Made by a program: the position numbers and the translations under genes. This document shows positions 5,551 through 5,758 of a stretch of 5,758 bases of DNA, one piece after another; position 1 is the stretch's first letter; the number at the start of each line of letters is the position of its first letter. The stretch lies in contig CAMPKL010000268.1 of NCBI GenBank assembly GCA_946887065.1, positions 1 through 5,758 on the forward strand, given 5' to 3'. The notes below the pieces were generated by a model. The model made no database searches, was not told where the DNA came from, and saw only the letters and a program-made list of their open reading frames with translations. This DNA comes from an uncultured Bryobacterales bacterium. GTDB taxonomy: Bacteria; Acidobacteriota; Terriglobia; Bryobacterales; UBA6623.

Positions 5551-5758
5551 ATGTTCGAAAATCTGTCTGAAAAGCTGCAGCGCGTCTTCAAAGACCTGCG
5601 CGGCGAAGGTAAACTCACCGAGGGAAACATCCAAGATGCCCTGCGGGAGATTCGGCTTGCCCTGCTTGAAGCTGACGTTAACTTCAAAGTCGTCAAAGAG
5701 TTAATTCTCAACGTCCGCACCAAGGCGCTGGGCCAAGAAGTTCTGACGTCGTTCTCTC
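5551..5758 (+). CDS. ffh: Signal recognition particle GTPase Ffh, N-terminal part (truncated by the window end)
   Basis: Only 69 residues plus one base are present; the gene runs off the right edge. They form the helical N domain that packs against the GTPase domain of Ffh, the protein that with 4.5S RNA binds signal sequences on ribosomes and brings them to FtsY at the membrane. MFENLSEKLQRVFKDLRG is the standard start of Ffh, followed by GKLTEGNIQDALREIRLALLEADVNFKVVKELI, including the family ALLEADV motif at 37-43. FtsY shares this fold but has a different N-terminal extension, so Ffh is much preferred. The GTPase G motifs and the methionine-rich M domain lie outside the window. The ATG has no convincing ribosome site, but alignment with Ffh starts exactly here. 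The gene has its own promoter upstream. Confidence 0.95.
   Translation, partial: MFENLSEKLQRVFKDLRGEGKLTEGNIQDALREIRLALLEADVNFKVVKELILNVRTKALGQEVLTSFS

Overview
The window is a compact, high-GC stretch of bacterial chromosome with every supported gene on the + strand. lpxC (lipid A synthesis) points to a Gram-negative envelope. The secreted TPR protein at 234-977 resembles, from memory, small TPR proteins that are abundant in Acidobacteriota. An acidobacterium-like host is therefore my best guess, but it is an inference and I could not run a search. I see no mobile element, CRISPR array, tRNA, rRNA or sign of recent transfer.

Layout, left to right. (1) The 3' end of an unidentified ORF (1-191) has an acidic, proline-rich tail. 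(2) A short gap holds a GC hairpin. (3) A signal-peptide TPR protein follows (234-977). (4) A strong hairpin with a T-rich tail (1003-1039) sits almost directly on the ribosome binding site of rnc. (5) rnc, RNase III (1049-1762), is followed 11 bases later by a KefB/KefC-type monovalent cation:proton antiporter with a cytoplasmic RCK regulatory module (1774-3804). (6) An exported or membrane-anchored protein of unknown function (3801-4388) overlaps the antiporter by 4 bases (ATGA). (7) A 152-base gap carries an 18-base imperfect palindrome. (8) lpxC (4541-5416) has a TTG start. (9) A 134-base gap holds a good sigma70-type promoter whose -35 overlaps the lpxC stop codon, then a roughly 100-base structured leader. 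(10) The window ends inside the N domain of ffh (from 5551).

Working together: rnc, the antiporter and the 195-residue protein look like one transcription unit, with the last two translationally coupled. lpxC probably has its own signal in the gap before it, and ffh very probably has its own promoter. The genes are mostly housekeeping functions: RNA processing, ion and pH homeostasis, outer-membrane lipid synthesis and membrane protein targeting. The window does not contain an obviously new multi-gene system. The points most worth following are the uncharacterised partner of the antiporter, the hairpin-to-ribosome-site arrangement before rnc, the palindrome before lpxC and the structured ffh leader.
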